Source: Amorphophallus konjac
Lineage: Eukaryota > Streptophyta > Magnoliopsida > Alismatales > Araceae
Assembly: GCA_022559845.1 (NCBI GenBank)
Contig: CM040117.1
Coordinates: 149,114,732-149,178,731 of the forward strand
Direction: 5' to 3'
DNA: 64,000 bases
The first letter of the stretch is position 1, and every line of letters begins with the position of its first letter. This document shows, one piece after another, positions 43,084 to 57,400 of the stretch. The notes below the pieces were generated by a model, which saw only the letters and a list, made by a program, of their open reading frames with translations, did no database searches and had not been told where the DNA came from. The position numbers and the translations under genes are program-made.

Positions 43084-43210
43084 TAAGTCTATGGACTTAG
43101 GGAGAAAAGTCATGTCATAGGATAAGTCCAAAGTTTTAGGACCCATACCTATGAACTAAGGAAGAAATTCCCCACCTATGTGAGAATTGGGTAGAGCCCG
43201 GGATAAGATA

Positions 43211-43310
43211 NNNNNNNNNNNNNNNNNNNNNNNNNNNNNNNNNNNNNNNNNNNNNNNNNNNNNNNNNNNNNNNNNNNNNNNNNNNNNNNNNNNNNNNNNN
43301 NNNNNNNNNN
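43211..43310. other. Assembly gap of exactly 100 N
   Basis: One hundred N, a conventional placeholder for a gap of unknown size between contigs. The body of the plus-strand element at 39746 is lost here, and the sequence after the gap is a repeat of 8588 onward. Confidence 0.99.
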
Positions 43311-43530
43311 CTCCCCCTGTCTATATGCACTACTGCTTTTCAAAACATTTAAAGCCTATGTATGAATTTAGGCTGTCTGACTAAAACACGATGCACAGAA
43401 TGCAATACAATGTATGCAATGACAACCACATTCTATTTGTACTAACAATATGAAACATGTACATTTTCAATAGGGAATACAGAAGGTATTTATTCCATGC
43501 GAGAAAACTCAAGCAATATCATGCTGAAAT

Positions 43531-43780
43531 TTACATAAGCCAAGTTCTTCTTAAGAATTTAAATCTTTCATTACCAAGACGTTTAGGAAATATATCAGCA
43601 ATCTGTTTATATGATTCTACAAAGTTCAATTCAATTTCATTCTTACTGACTTCATCTCTCAAAAAGTGATGTTTTATCTCTATGTGCTTAGTCCGGGAAT
43701 GATGGACAAGATTTTTAGTTAAGGAAATAGCACTGGTGTTATCACATAAAATAGGAATGCACCCAAGCTTTATGTGATAG
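43531..43780 (-). pseudogene. pol: Copia RNase H C-terminal part (second copy)
   Basis: As at 8787-9060, but a 2-bp deletion (ttcttctt for ttctcttctt) replaces the end with FLRRTWLM and a stop. The CDNTSA Asp is kept. Confidence 0.9.
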
Positions 43781-46753
43781 TGTGGACGCACTTTCAGGAC
43801 ATTGCTTATTTTATTAGTTTATTCACCCTTTTGTTCGTTGGTTCGATTTATTAGTGCGAGGGCGTGCCAGTTACCTAGGTGACGATTTATGCGGGCTTGA
43901 AAGAAGCCCATGGTGCGCTCGATCTGACTAATCAGATAATTATGTGTATCATGTCAGGATGAGAATCCATCGTACCATAAAGGCTATGACGTTAATTACA
44001 TCCCCTCGAGAGAAGAAAACCCTTGATTAATCACCGAAAAAGGGGGCCCTACGGCTTGAGATTCATAATAACAGAAGCGAGAGCCAAAACCTCAGATTGC
44101 TTTTAAATGGACCCCACGTCGGGGCATAAATGTTAATAGATGCGTGCATGTCGGTCACTGGCGGACCATTTCTTGTTCAGACGGAAGTCCGCGTTTGTAG
44201 CATAAGAGACGGTGACAAACCGTACAAATGTCTGCCGTGAGTACGGCAAGTTTAATACAAGTGCAGGATTAGATCCCGGTATATATGTCGGTCACTAACG
44301 AACCATTCATTGTTCAGACGAGAGTCCGCATTTGAAGCATCGAAGACAATGACAAAGCCATACGGATGTCTGCCGTAGGTACGGAAAGTTTAATGTGGGT
44401 GTAGGATTGGATCCAGATAGAGGTAGGTCAAGCTAATGAACTATCGGCCCAAGATGTGCCCAGATCATGACCATGTCGGGGATTCCGAGGTCCACGTCCA
44501 GTACCATGGGGCATCGTTTCTTTTCTCTTCACGCACAGTCCGGGGAAGCGAATTGTTAAGTGTGAAGCCCGAACTCGCCAACGTGCACCCTCGCACGCGG
44601 ATCGACCTATTAAGTGTGAAGCCCCCGGAAGGAAATTTTGATTATGAAAGGGGCAACTTTATCTTCTGTACTATGACTTGGGTGCGTGGTTGGAGAGGTC
44701 CAAGGGGGCGCGCCGTTAAGAGCCAAAAGGGGGGGGGGGGGGGGGCGATTTAAGGGGCGCCGAATTAGGGTGTCACAATAGGGCACGCTGGATAAGGGGG
44801 ACCCAAGAGGGGCCAGGGGCGTGCCGGAATAGGGTAATACAAGGGGGGGCGCCGGAATAGGGCAACACAAGGGGGGGCACGGATTAAGGCCAATGAACAA
44901 TAAGGCGCGCCGGAATAGAGGGCTATTCAAGGGGGCGCACCGGATTAAGCACTATTCATTCCATGAAGTTTGAATGGTTTTGAGTGTGAAGCTAAACCGG
45001 CGCGGGGGGGGGGGGTACCGCACTGGATAAGCCTGCGCCGGATTAGGGACTCGCTGGGTTAGGTTCTGGGGGTTTTATTTCATTCTTCTGGGTTCTGTTT
45101 CTTCTTTCTTTCACCCGCATGTTACTTTGATGACTGATTTATTCATCAATTGATGGATTGGGCTTGTAGAGAGGAAGCTTAAGTGTTTTATCATTTATTA
45201 AGGTGAATGAACATGAAAATCAGGATGTTTTATTTGAAGGGTTCATATTTGTTCTTTGTTCTTATTGTTCATATTCCTGGCGAAAATTGGGCAGCATCTC
45301 CCCGGACTCAGGTTTGCCAGAGAAAATAGAGGAACATCAAACGAATTGCTCCGGGATGAACCTCAGAATGCGTACCTCATGGCGGTCCGATAACCCAGGT
45401 GTGAGTGTGAAAAAAAGCTCGAGGACTAGCCTTCAAGAGCTCTCACAACTCACGGGTGATGATTCGTGAAGCGGGATGAGTGTTTGCCCAGTAGGGCTAT
45501 GGATGTTCATCCTTCTGTGGGTTCCTTTGAAGGCCACGCTATGGAAATGCGAGCTTCAAAGACCCTGATGAATGGGAGACTGAGAGTAGAAGAGAATGGA
45601 GGCTCAACAAAAACACCGTGCTTGCCAAAACTCTCTTTTCTTTTTATTCATTCACCATAGGGGGGAAAGATGGATACAGAGGATGAGGTTTCATCTCAAA
45701 ATAAAAGGAAATACATTGCAGGGGGGAAAAGGAAAAGATACACTGATGGGGGAGGGGAAGAGAGCACAAGCTCTTCCCCTCCGACTCACCTCTTACTCGA
45801 CTCTCTTCTCTTCACCTCTGGCACTCTTCTCTCTTTTTCTTCTTCTCTGTTGGCTAGATCTCTCCCCTCCCGAGAGCTCTCTCTTTGTGTGTGTTCGATC
45901 CCCCCAAGCCCTGGTTCCGGAGGAAGTTCTCTCCTCCTTTCTTTTTTGTTCTCGAACCGTGCAGGATGCAGGGGAGGCTCATCTGGGGAAGAAAGCTCCC
46001 AGAAGCTTCTTCCTTTCTTTTCCCCCGATAAAGGAGTTGGTAGCAAGCTATTTCTGACTTCCCCGAGGTTGGCCGACGGATAATCGGGAGCTGTCGGGAG
46101 ACTTCTCTACTTCACGCAACTCTCGGTCCATCTGTCTACGGGAAACAGGGGGCCGAAAGCAAGATGGGACGGCTTCAGGTTAAAATGGCACGACATTGTG
46201 CTCGTCGGATTAACAACACAGCGAGAATGGCTTGAATAGTAAGGTGTAAATAGTGATATGAATAGTGATGCGCGCCGGTTTAGGGGCTATGCAAGGGAGC
46301 GCGCCGTATTAACATCCAAAGAGGAAGGAGCACGCCGGTTTAAGGGGCGCACTTTAGGTGGCCGCCCCGTTTTGGCTTCACCTCAAGGTCTTGGCCATTC
46401 AAATGACTGCTTGTATTCCCGAAATGCTCCGGTTACAATGCATTGCCTCCGCGGTGTTTGGTTTGAAGCCTTTGAGCCCCGGTTTAGGACTTCGATGATT
46501 TTTAGCACATGCCGAACCTGTGTCCGAACTCTCAGGTTTTCTCTTGATTTGGGCTTCGGCCAGCCTGTTGGAGGGTTGCGGCCATGTCCTTTGCTTGAGG
46601 GGGCTGTATCTTGGATGGCAGGATATCAGGCGCGTGCTCGTCCTGTCCGGAGAGTGCGTAGGGTATATTCGGCCATCCCGTCTTCGACTTGCTCTCTCGA
46701 GTGCCGAGATGTACGCACCATATGATCTTCATCATAATTTTTTGACGTCCACA
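43781..46753 (-). mobile_element. Solo LTR in RNase H (second copy)
   Basis: TGTGGACG ... CGTCCACA with GATAG at 43776-43780 and 46754-46758. Shorter than the first copy by 37 bp, mostly one-base losses; poly-G runs are 17 (44729-44745) and 12 (45004-45015) instead of 27 and 16. Confidence 0.9.
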
Positions 46754-48169
46754 GATAGTCACTGAGTTGGTGTTTAATCCAGAGTACCTGGGCTGCACAG
46801 TTTCCTGCTGCAACATACTCAGCTTCAGCAGTAGAAAGAGCAACAGTGTGTTGCTTCTTAGATGCCCAAGACACTAGACACCCACCTAGGTATTGACAAT
46901 ACCCACTAGTGCTTTTTCTATCTATCTTACACCCTGTATAATCTGCATCAGTGTAAGCTATTAGTTCTAGCTCACACTTACCAGGATACCATAATCCTAA
47001 ATCAAGGGTGCCAGATAGAGATCTAAAAATCTTTTTTACTACACTCATGTGTGATTCCCTAGGACTAGCCTGAAATCTAGCACATCAACACACAAAAAAT
47101 TGAATATCTAGTCTAGATGTACTAAGATAATGTAAGGATCCGATCATACCTCGATAAGTTTTGAAATCAACCAATTTACCTTCTGAGTCAGCATCAAGAC
47201 TAGTTGATGTACTTGGTGTAGTGATTGCCTTGAGGCTTTCCAACTTGTACTTCTTCAACAGATCCTTGATGTACTTGGCTTGAGTGATGAAGCTTCCTTC
47301 TGAAGTTTGACAGATCTGTAGTCCAAGAAAGAACTTCAGTTCTCCCATTAAACTTATTTCAAATTCATTAGTCATTAAGTTAGAAAAATCCTCACACATG
47401 GATGGTTTAGTTGACCCAAACACTATGTCGTCTACATAAATCTAAGCAACAAGAATGTCCTTGTTATCTACCTTAGTGAATAGGGTTTGATCAAACTCAC
47501 CTCTTGAAAAACCTTTACCTGTGGGAATGAGCTCAACCTATCGTACCAGGCCCTGGGAGTTTGCTTCAATCCATATAGTGCCTTATCAAGCTTGTACCCA
47601 TGGTCAGGGAACTCAATACACTCAAAACCAGAGGTTGTTTGACATAAACATCCTCTTTTATTAGACCATTTAATAATGCAGATTTGACATCCATCTACTG
47701 AAGTTTTATTCCTAGATTACATGCAATTGCAAGAAGTATTCTAATGGCTTCTAGCCTTGCTACAGGAGCAAAATATTCTTCAAAATCTATAACAAATTCC
47801 TGATTATACCCATGTGTCACTAGCCTAGCTTATTTTTAACAATTCTTCCTTGTTCATCTGTTTTATTTCTGAAAACCATTTTGTGCCTATAATGGAGCCA
47901 TGTGTAGGTTTAGGAACTAGGTGTCATACCATGTTCCTCTCAAATTGACTAAGTTCATCATGCATGGCATTAATCCAGTGTTCATCTTTTAAGGCATTTT
48001 CAATATTTTTGGGTTCTACATGTGAGACAAGTGCAAATGAATTAAGTTCATTTTCAATTCTGAAGTGAGACCTAGTTCTAGGGGGTTCATTTAGATTACC
48101 AATAATATGCTTTAAATGGTGGTCTTTAAGTATTCTAATGTTGGTAAGCTGATTAACTGAGCTGCCCAT
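46754..48169 (-). pseudogene. pol: Copia RT and RNase H N-terminal part (second copy)
   Basis: Same motifs and stops as 12071-13489, including YVDD near 47433. Additional one-base deletions (near 47523, 47631 and 47830) shift the frame within RT, so the open segments seen in the first copy at 12759-13199 are lost here. Confidence 0.9.
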
Positions 48170-49674
48170 TGTAGATCCTAAGAAATCCACTAAAAATAAG
48201 AAAGAAAAGAATAAGCTAAGAAGCTTGTGAATGGGGGAAAAGAGATGGGAGCATGCGTAGGATGCTATGAGGAGGGTGATCGCCAGAGGACACGCGGGGC
48301 CTCAAATGAATATGAACAATAAAATAACGAAGGAGGGATCGCGGAATCCTTTGAAGCGTGGAGATGTGAGCGCCTTCTTTCTCTTCCAATCGGCCGACCG
48401 ATGGAGAGAGTCTCTCTTCTTGATTACTCTTTACAAGAAAGATAACAACACCACAATGAAATATGGAATTAGCAAACCAAATGTGTAGCATCAAATCCAA
48501 ATGAAATATGTAAATGTGAATATATGGAGATGAACACACCTGTTGGGGTGTTGCCCCTTTAAACCCCTATGCAATGGGTTGGGATAAAATATGATGAATG
48601 TAAATAATTGGAGACGTGCAAGTGTTGCACTGATGGAGGCTCAACGTGGTTGAGACGGTGGATAAAAGAAGAGGATGATGCATGCATGTATATGTGAACT
48701 AATGCAATAAAAAGAAAAAGAGACAGAGAATAGAGGAAGAATATAAAAGAGCATATGTTTCTCTTGTGAAATCAATGGCTTTGCATGGACGCTCGGGAGT
48801 GTCTATAAGATGAAGCTTGGATGCAGAGATACTTCCTCCTTGAGCCAGCAGTCGGGCAGCACCTCCCCTTAGTTATGAAGTCTGGCTCCCTCTGAGCAAG
48901 AGCCGCATGGCTCTATTTATAGGGAGAAATTTGAAGTTTAATTCCCAAAAAATTAGGATAATCATCCACGGAAGGGGATAAAGCATGGCAAGAGTCCTCC
49001 CCATCTTGGAAAGCCACTGGGAAGATTCCCCCAGTTGAAATGACCTCAAAACGAGGAAAGAAGGTGTTGCAGGTGAATTTTGGAAACCTCGAAGAAATGG
49101 CGTCAGACCCCATGGTCGCCCATTAAATGGGCGTCCATTACCTTGGACGTTCATTGGCGTTAAAATATGGAAAGTTTAAAATCTTCCAAAATTGGAAAAG
49201 AATTGGCGTCTAGGGTACTGGACGCTCATTAAAGAATGGGCGACCTACAAAATAGATGTAGATTCAAAAACAATCTAAATTCAGCGAAAAATATGACAAA
49301 ATAATTCGCGTCATGGGTTCCGGACGCCCATTAAAAATCACCCAAAATCATCAATTAAAAATAAAAAAAAAGAATTGGGGTCATATCATGCAGACGCCAA
49401 TTAAAATTACCTATAATAAAAAAATAAATAATAAAAATAATTGGCGTCACTCTAGGCAGACACCAATTTGAAAAAATCTGAAAAATTAAAAAAAAATCCC
49501 AAAAAAATCTAGAAAAATTCTACAAAAATCTAGAAAAACCCAAAAAATAGGAAAAGGGGAAAATCTTAAAAAATAGGGAAAATCACTCAAATAAGCCGAT
49601 TTGAGGGTCAAATTGGGGCATTATAAAGTAATATGAAATATACTCGTGATGATGTCAATTTTGACATGTCCACA
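48170..49674 (-). mobile_element. 3' LTR of the Ty3-like element (second copy), with divergent tract
   Basis: Identical to 13490-14994 up to 48817 and from about 49306, but 48818-49305 carries dozens of substitutions and small indels. In the tract the promoter reads TATAAATAG on the minus strand (about 48915-48923) where the first copy has TATAGAAGG. Confidence 0.9.
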
Positions 49675-52600
49675 GTTGTCCCACCTTGGCATCTGCTTTG
49701 CAAGGGAAAGGAGTGAACTGAAAAGTAGGCGCCAAGACGTGATGAGACACGGGATCAACATCATATGATGAGAATTGAATCAAAAGATCGATCGAGATGA
49801 AGCAATCTCGGGGGATTTGATGCAAGCAACAATGTTTGGATAAAGACGGGAGTGTGCACGCGGGCACGAAGGAGATAAAATGATGATCAACTTCCAGCGC
49901 AGTGGAAGTATCCTAGGTCACAAACCTTTAGGTTTCACCAATGGAGAGCGGGGTACTAGCCAATGTGGACGTGCTGCAGCCAAGGTGGATCTAAGAAAAA
50001 AAGAAGAATAAATAAGAGATAGAAATCCAAACAAAGGAGTTTTCGTGTGAAAACATCCCAAAACAGCGACAAGACGAACTGAGGACTTAATTCGGTAATG
50101 AATATCTCATATCTTGAAAAATTAGGATTAATTGACTCTCAAAATTGAGTTATCAGAATGATTTTTCAAACTTGATTCTAATTCCTACATGAATGCATGC
50201 TAGGTTTAAAGGAAAAATTAAAATAAATTAAAATAGAAGATAATCAAGGATAATATTGGTAAGCTGCCAATACTGAGTCAAGAAACCGATCTCATGAACG
50301 ATACTCAGCCGAAGCCCATTTATCCGTGCACCAATTCATAAAAGGGAACCATCGTCCCAGTCTTGGACGTCTCAACGGCCTATCCGTGCGACAAAGATTC
50401 TCTGGAATCATCATTATTTTTGATGAAGGGGAACTCAAATTCTAGATTTATCAAAGCCACCAGGTCCTTGATATAATCTAATAGCGTAAGTAACATATAG
50501 TAGGAATGCATATAGGGAGAGATGGTGATAGCAATAAGCATGAGGGGAACTGAGAAATGCAGCCACGTGGGACTTGGATGATGATGCCCAGTCGGTGTGA
50601 CCAAGAGTTTCTTCCTGCGCTCAAGATTCGTTAGCCAAGCTATAATGAAGATAAAGTAGTTTAAGCAACTTAAGCATAACATGTATAACATGAATAGCAT
50701 GAAGCATGAATGGTGCCAGAAGCATCACAATACGAGAAAACATGAATAGCAACATGGCAATTGCAGCATGAAAAGCATAGCAGTATGAATGCACAAAAGC
50801 ACACAAGCATCATTATTTCCTTTTAAATCCACGAGATGACAACTTGGCTAATCTTCAGATGTATGCATGAAAGATCAAGCTTGGCTGAGATTTGTTCTTG
50901 AATGATTAGAATGAATGCCCAGAGCCTAGAGTAAATGCCCAGAGCGACAGGGATAATCAGATGAAATCAGCAAGAATTACTTAGAAAGATGTGGGAATGA
51001 TATCCAATTGATCATGATAGGGAAGAATCGAAAGGTAGATAGCAATGAATGAAGGGGACTCATCCCAAGCTCTTGGGTCCTTGCAAAGAGTGTCCCTACA
51101 AAACAACACCATCAGAAAATACAATACATTTTTTTTGAATGTGCAAATTTTTATGAGTTTGGAAATATTCAATTTTTGGATTTGAAAAATAGTTATTTTT
51201 TTGGATTTGTGAAATATTCAACTTTTTTTGGATTTTTGTTAAGAAATATTCATTTTTTTTAATTTTGGATTTCACTTTGCTAATGCAACATCAAAAGATG
51301 TTTATAAAACCACTAGCTAGGGTCCTCGTTCACTCCCCCTTCACAAAACTGACTCGAAGCAAGGCGTGCAGAGGAGGGATGGCGCCCTGATGACCCGACT
51401 ACCCTTGGCTATCGGTTGCCGCCTACCAAGGCCATACCCGAGAAAGACTCGGATCTAGAGGAGAGAAGAGAAGAACTATTGGGGGATATGCCTTATGCAG
51501 GATGGGAGACATTAGAGACTAGAATTTCCTTCCAAGGTACTACCCCTCAAAGAGGTAAGTCTTTGCGCCGGGACTTTGTGCCTCTAATTTTTAAGACCCT
51601 TGACATGCATATGACCAGGGTTTTTCCCTGTGGGGACTTTGCCTCCTCTTGACATGCCTCATTTTCATAATTTTGCATTTATTGAAATTTGACTTTGATA
51701 ATAGCCCTTCTCTGGCTAGATATATCATGAAAAGCTCTCTTTTTTCGGGTCTAACGACTGCCCCTATTTGAGACTTCTCTCGTATTGGGGAGTACCTAGG
51801 TTGGTCATCTCACCCGTCAACCTCCTGTCCCTGCACCTGGCCGAGTAAAGAAAAGAAAAGGCTTTCATGCATACCCATGGCATGGCCAAAGCAGCAACGA
51901 TGTTTTATCAAGGAGGTCGGCTAAGGACGCCGTGAAGTGTGTGGAGTGCCCAGCTAAGGGTTGCCCTTAACAAGAGGGGAGGGAATGTCGAACTCCCAGC
52001 GCGATATTCTTATAGCCAAAGTACTACAAAAGCAAGCCTAAAGACTCTTTTTCTGAAATTCAATAAAGATAAAGACCTAGGATAAAGGCCTAAATTACCA
52101 CTCTTAATCAAGTTAAGAAGCACTTCATTTTGAAAACTGTGCGTGAAGAATGATGAAATCAAGAATGCAAATCTTACGCAAAAAATATTACCTTGCAAAC
52201 TTATGAAACAACAGCTGTCGGAGGCGATCTTGATTAGCATGGGATTTGTCCTCAAGTGGCAGATAAAAAGATTGGAAGCCAAGTTTGAAGTGGCTTAACA
52301 AGAAGGAGTGGTACCAAGACCAGACTCAGACAAATAAGGAGAAAAGGAAAAGAGGCGAGGGCTAGAACTCCCTCACTAAGGTGCGGAGACCCTGATCACA
52401 TAAATGGTCTATAAAATAAACAAAAAATTAAGAGGAGGAGTGAGGACTGAAGCCTCGGAAGTAGTGGGAGAACTGGCAGATGCCCAGAGCGGTGGATGTG
52501 GAAGAAGTCGGGTCGGACCCGAGATCAGGAGGGATTAAGAGGAGAAATTGGTAGATGTAGAGAGGAGGATCTGGAGGCAAAGGAGGAGAATCATGATAGA

Positions 52601-54428
52601 GAGAAGAATCTGGAGGTTCCGGAGGGAGAAAATATCGTGGGACGCGATGCCCCGAAAAAAGAGATGGGAAGAGATGATTTAAAAGGAAGAAGAGAATAAA
52701 GGACGCGATGTCCCGAAGGAGCAGTAGAAGGAATCAGAAGAAAGAGCAGAGATATGAAGGTTCTGGAGGAATAGAATCAGAAGGGGCATGATGCCTGGAA
52801 AGAAGATAGAGAGAGTAAGATAGAAAATATGGAGGTTCCCAGGGGAAGATAGAAAGGGGCGTGATGCCCTGAGAGGAAGTCCGGAGGTTCTGGAGGGAGG
52901 AAATAGAAAGGGGTGTGCTGCCCGGAAAGGATGTCCGGAAGTTCCGGAGGAATAGAGAGGGAAGGGACACGATGCCTAGGGAGAATCAGTGAGAAGCCCG
53001 GAGGACCCGAACATGAGGGTGTATAGGGGCGCAATGCCGAAAGAGGGAGGTCCGGAGGAATAGATAGGGAAGGGACGCGATGTCCACGGAGAATCAGTGA
53101 GAAACCCAGAGGACCCGGACATGAGGGTGTAGAGGGGTGCGATGCCCAAAGAGGGAGCTCTGGAGGTTCCGGAAGAATAAGACACCATGGGGCGTGATGC
53201 CCCGTGAAGACAAGAGAGAAATCCAGAGGGTCCGGATGCAAGAGTTGGGAAGGGGTGCGATGCCCTGAGAGAAGATTGGAGGGGACGCGATGTCCGGGAA
53301 GTGTAAGGGGACCCGGAGATCCCGGGGATAGAGATGAATGAGATGGGGAATGCGGAGGATCAGGAGGTTCCGCAAGGCGGGGAAGATACGGGTCTGGAAA
53401 CCCGGGAAGGAAGGAATGCAAATGCATGCAAATGCAATGCAATGGATGCGATGGATGCACGAGATGCATGAAATGCAAAGAATACGGGGAGTGAGAAGAT
53501 GAGAACTCTTTCCCCACCCAACGGGTGACCCAATCAGTGATAGATAGAAATATGGATAAAGTTGAATAGAAGGTGGATAGGGTAGCAGAAGGCCCCTTAG
53601 CACCAGGACAACTGCCCCTCCATAGTAGTGAAAGTGTGCGGCCCATCGGCCTAAAGGATAAAATTAAAGCCATGACGAAACTTCAATAGTAAATGCCAAC
53701 TCCCTTGGAGGGCGAGGAGCAATAATGTGAAGGAGTTGGAAAGTTCAAATGGGAAGCATCGTCTCGCCCATGGATTGTGGCATATAAAGAGTGTTGAACA
53801 AAATAGGCATTCGCCCCTTGTACGGAAGAATGGGTTTGAGATTGGAGGGTTGAAACAAGGGGTGCCCTGCCCGGCCCTTGGGCGTGGATTTACATGGCAT
53901 CAAAGTTTTACTTCTTCTTTTGGTGAGCAGCAGCGGTGGCTTGGCCTTTTCAACCATGCTCGGCACAAAAACACGGATTGGCATCCGGCAAATAAACTCT
54001 TGCCTCTTGAATAGCATAGCCGTGGCCAACTCCTTCTTGTCCCTGGCTCAAATTATTGTAAAAGGACACCCACTCCGAGTGGTAAAAGGAGGTGAAGCGG
54101 AGGCGGAAGGATCCATGGATGGTGGAGTGTAATGGAAAGTGTTGGAGAAAGGGTAAGTGGAAGCGGAGGTTCAAACACATCAAACTTCTCCCCTTGGTCG
54201 GAAGCGGGCGGGGTTGGCTCGAGTGCAAAAAGGGGTGGACGTTGCTCAGGATTAGCCATGGGTTTGGGTGAAGGGGTAAGTGGTGAAGTTGGTGTAGTTA
54301 GGTTAGGGGTTAAAAGGGTAATGGAGGGCCGAGATGGCGGCAAAAGAGGGTTAGCTGGAGAGGGTTTAGTGGTGGGCTCAGCGGAGGCCGGTGGAGTGGA
54401 GGTTAATGAAGGTATAACCGGTGAAGGC

Positions 54429-57400
54429 TTAGTGGGAGGTTCGGCGGGGGGCCGGTGCTGTGGAGGTTGATGGTGTAGGAGTTGGGTGTGTAATAGCAGA
54501 GGTTAATAGTGTAGGGCTTAAAGGGGGTATAATGGGAGGTTTAGGGGAAGGTTCGGCAGGGGCCGGTGTAATGGAGGCTGATGAAGGTAAAACGGGAGGT
54601 GTAAAAGAAAGTGGTTTGGTATGTAGGAAACACCGAATGGGGCGAGAATTGTTAGGGATAGGAGAACACTCATGATGCGCCAGCGCAGGTGATTGGAGTA
54701 TCGGCCCATCGTCGTAACACCAATGAGTCTCAAAAATGGGGCTTGGATCGGGGACAGAGGCATCATCCTGAGCAGGAGGTTCGTCTAGTGGTAGTGGAGG
54801 GAGAGGAAAATGAAGGAAACCCGGAAGGGATGCCTTCGAAACTTCATCATCTCGTGCCGTCTTTGATTCTTCATCTGTCGGCTCTTCATTGTCAGGCTTA
54901 AGTGGACGCCATTGTGGAGGCGTATTGAGAGGTGATGAAATGTAATGTGGGGGATGTTGTGTATATGGATGCGGAAGCAGAGGCGGAGGGCCATATTGAT
55001 GAGTGGGGTGAATAAGTGGAGGGTGGACGGCATCCATTTGATCATTGAGATCTGCCGGCTCTTGCTCGCTTATGTTAATGCCATAATCGTCTTTCCTCTC
55101 TTTCCATTCTCTTTCCATCTTCGTAATATTATTCAGGAAGGCATGAAGAGGATTGACTGGAGAAGGAGGAGGAGGAGCGGGCCGCGGGCTCGTAACCCTC
55201 TTAAATTGTTCCTCCAATGAAGTGACTTTATCAACGAGAGCTTGGAGGGGCATAACTTGAGAAGCAGAGGGTTGGCAAGGTGGCCTTGAAGGAGGTGCCG
55301 CATAAGATGGCCGTGGAGGGGGATTAACGGGCTGACCCAGAAAAGGTCACAGTCGAGCCGCGTTGCAAGGAATAGATGGGCCTTGGGGCCATGAAAGAGG
55401 AGGAATAGAAGGAGGCGGGTGATGGACCACCCGAAGAGGAGTATGTGTAGAAGGAGGCGGGTGATGGGCCACCGGAATGGGAGTGAAGGGAGAGGGAGGC
55501 GGGTGATGGGCCACCGAAATGGGAGTGGAGGGAGAGGGAGGCGGGTGATGGGCCACCCGAGTGGGAGTGGAAGGAGTATGAGAAGAATGGGATGTCCCCT
55601 CAACAACGACCTTAAGGGCATGGATTTGTTGAGGGGTGAGATGATCTATAGCATGCAGGATCTGGGAAACCTTCTCGTCGTCGGGAGGAGACAGTCCCGA
55701 GAGAGTAGTGGCTCGCGATTGAGGCGAGGGACCATGAGATTAGAATCTGCCCATAGGTGGGGCAGGACCATATGAATGAGGACGTGCTCCCCTGAAAGAA
55801 TTATGGCCGGAAGTATGATGAACATGTTGAAATTGAGGAGTGTAGGATGTGCTAGGTTGTGCATCCTCATGATTATTGTTGTGCCCCTGTGGTCATTTGA
55901 GTTATTTGATATTCATGGTTTTGATAATGGTTAAACACTATAAGTCATTGATGTTTTACCACTCTTATATGACTAAACTACTTGATGTTCTTTCATGACA
56001 GATATGCCAAGGGATGGAGTGGAGATGGCAAAAGTGAAAGCTCAATCATTGCACCCTCGCATGCGGATCGACCTACGCGGTCAGGTCGCGGGGATCGACC
56101 TGCCCAGTCAGGTCGCGAGGGTCAAGGGGGCAGCGCCCCTTGCGGGGGTTTCCGGGGGCGAAGCCCCCGGAACAAAATTTTGATTATAGGAGTGATATAA
56201 TCAATAGAAATCTTCAAGACAGTCAAGGTTGATGCCACAGATGAGAACGGGCTGCTAAAGGACTCAAGCGATGGAGCTAAAGAGGTTAACGGACAGACCC
56301 GGGAAAACCCGGGGTCTACCCAGCTGGCGGTCAACCGCCAGCACAGGGGCGGTCGACCGCCCCAGCCAGTAACCCCAGTCTGCACGAGTCTCAGTGGCGG
56401 TCGACCGCCAGCCTAGTAGTGGTCGATCGAAAATTCCAGGGACCATCCGTCTACAGCGTTTCTCAGTAGCGGTCGACCGCCAGCTTCTGCAGGTCGACCG
56501 CCAGTCCCGAGCCTTCAATGTTGACTTTATTTTCCACTTCAAGAAGAGCCCCTTTCCTTGTATTTGTTTAATCCCAAAGTCACCCAATCCCCCATGGATT
56601 GTGGATCTGGTCTGAACGATGTCCAAGGACCATTCAAAGTCTATAAAACCAACACAAGGAGGGTTAGAAACCCTAATGCTTCAAGGGGATTCAAGGGAGG
56701 CTACAAGGGTGTGTTCAAGGGAGAGGAGTTCGAGTACTGTAGCTATGAATAGTACTACGGGAAGAAGCTTCTTCATCCTCAAGTGATTCAAGCTTCTTCA
56801 AGAGGAGATCAAGCCCAAGCCAAGAGAAGATAAAGCTGCATCCTTCATCTTCTTCATCAACTCAAGAAGATCAAAATGAAGATCAAAGCTACATCCATAG
56901 TCTTCTTCATCAACTCAAGAAAGATCATCTCTCAAGGAAGAAGACACCATTGAAGCATCCGATTCAAGCTCCAACAATCTCAGACAAGATTTTTCTTCTT
57001 TAGCATATTCCATATCTTGTTTGAATAGCTTGATATTTGTTCTCTTTCCATTTCTTTCAAACAATCGAAACTGAAGATCGTCCCTACTGGTGGTTAATAG
57101 GAAGGCAATCAGAAGTTCTCCGATCTGCGGTGATTGACGTCCCTACCGGTGGTTAGTAGGAAGACAATCGGAGGTTTTTCCGATTTGCGGTTCAGTGCGT
57201 GGCACTAGTGGAGCCTCACCGGATTTGGTGAGGGGTGGACGTAGGACTGGGGATTCAGTCCAAACCACCTTAAAATCTTTTGTGTTGTGGTTTGTTTATG
57301 TGATTGCTTCGTTATAGATGCATGCTTAGGTTCAAATCGATATACTAGTTGCTCATCTTGCCAAGCAAATCATAGTGTTCTTCGATAAGCTAGTTATATT

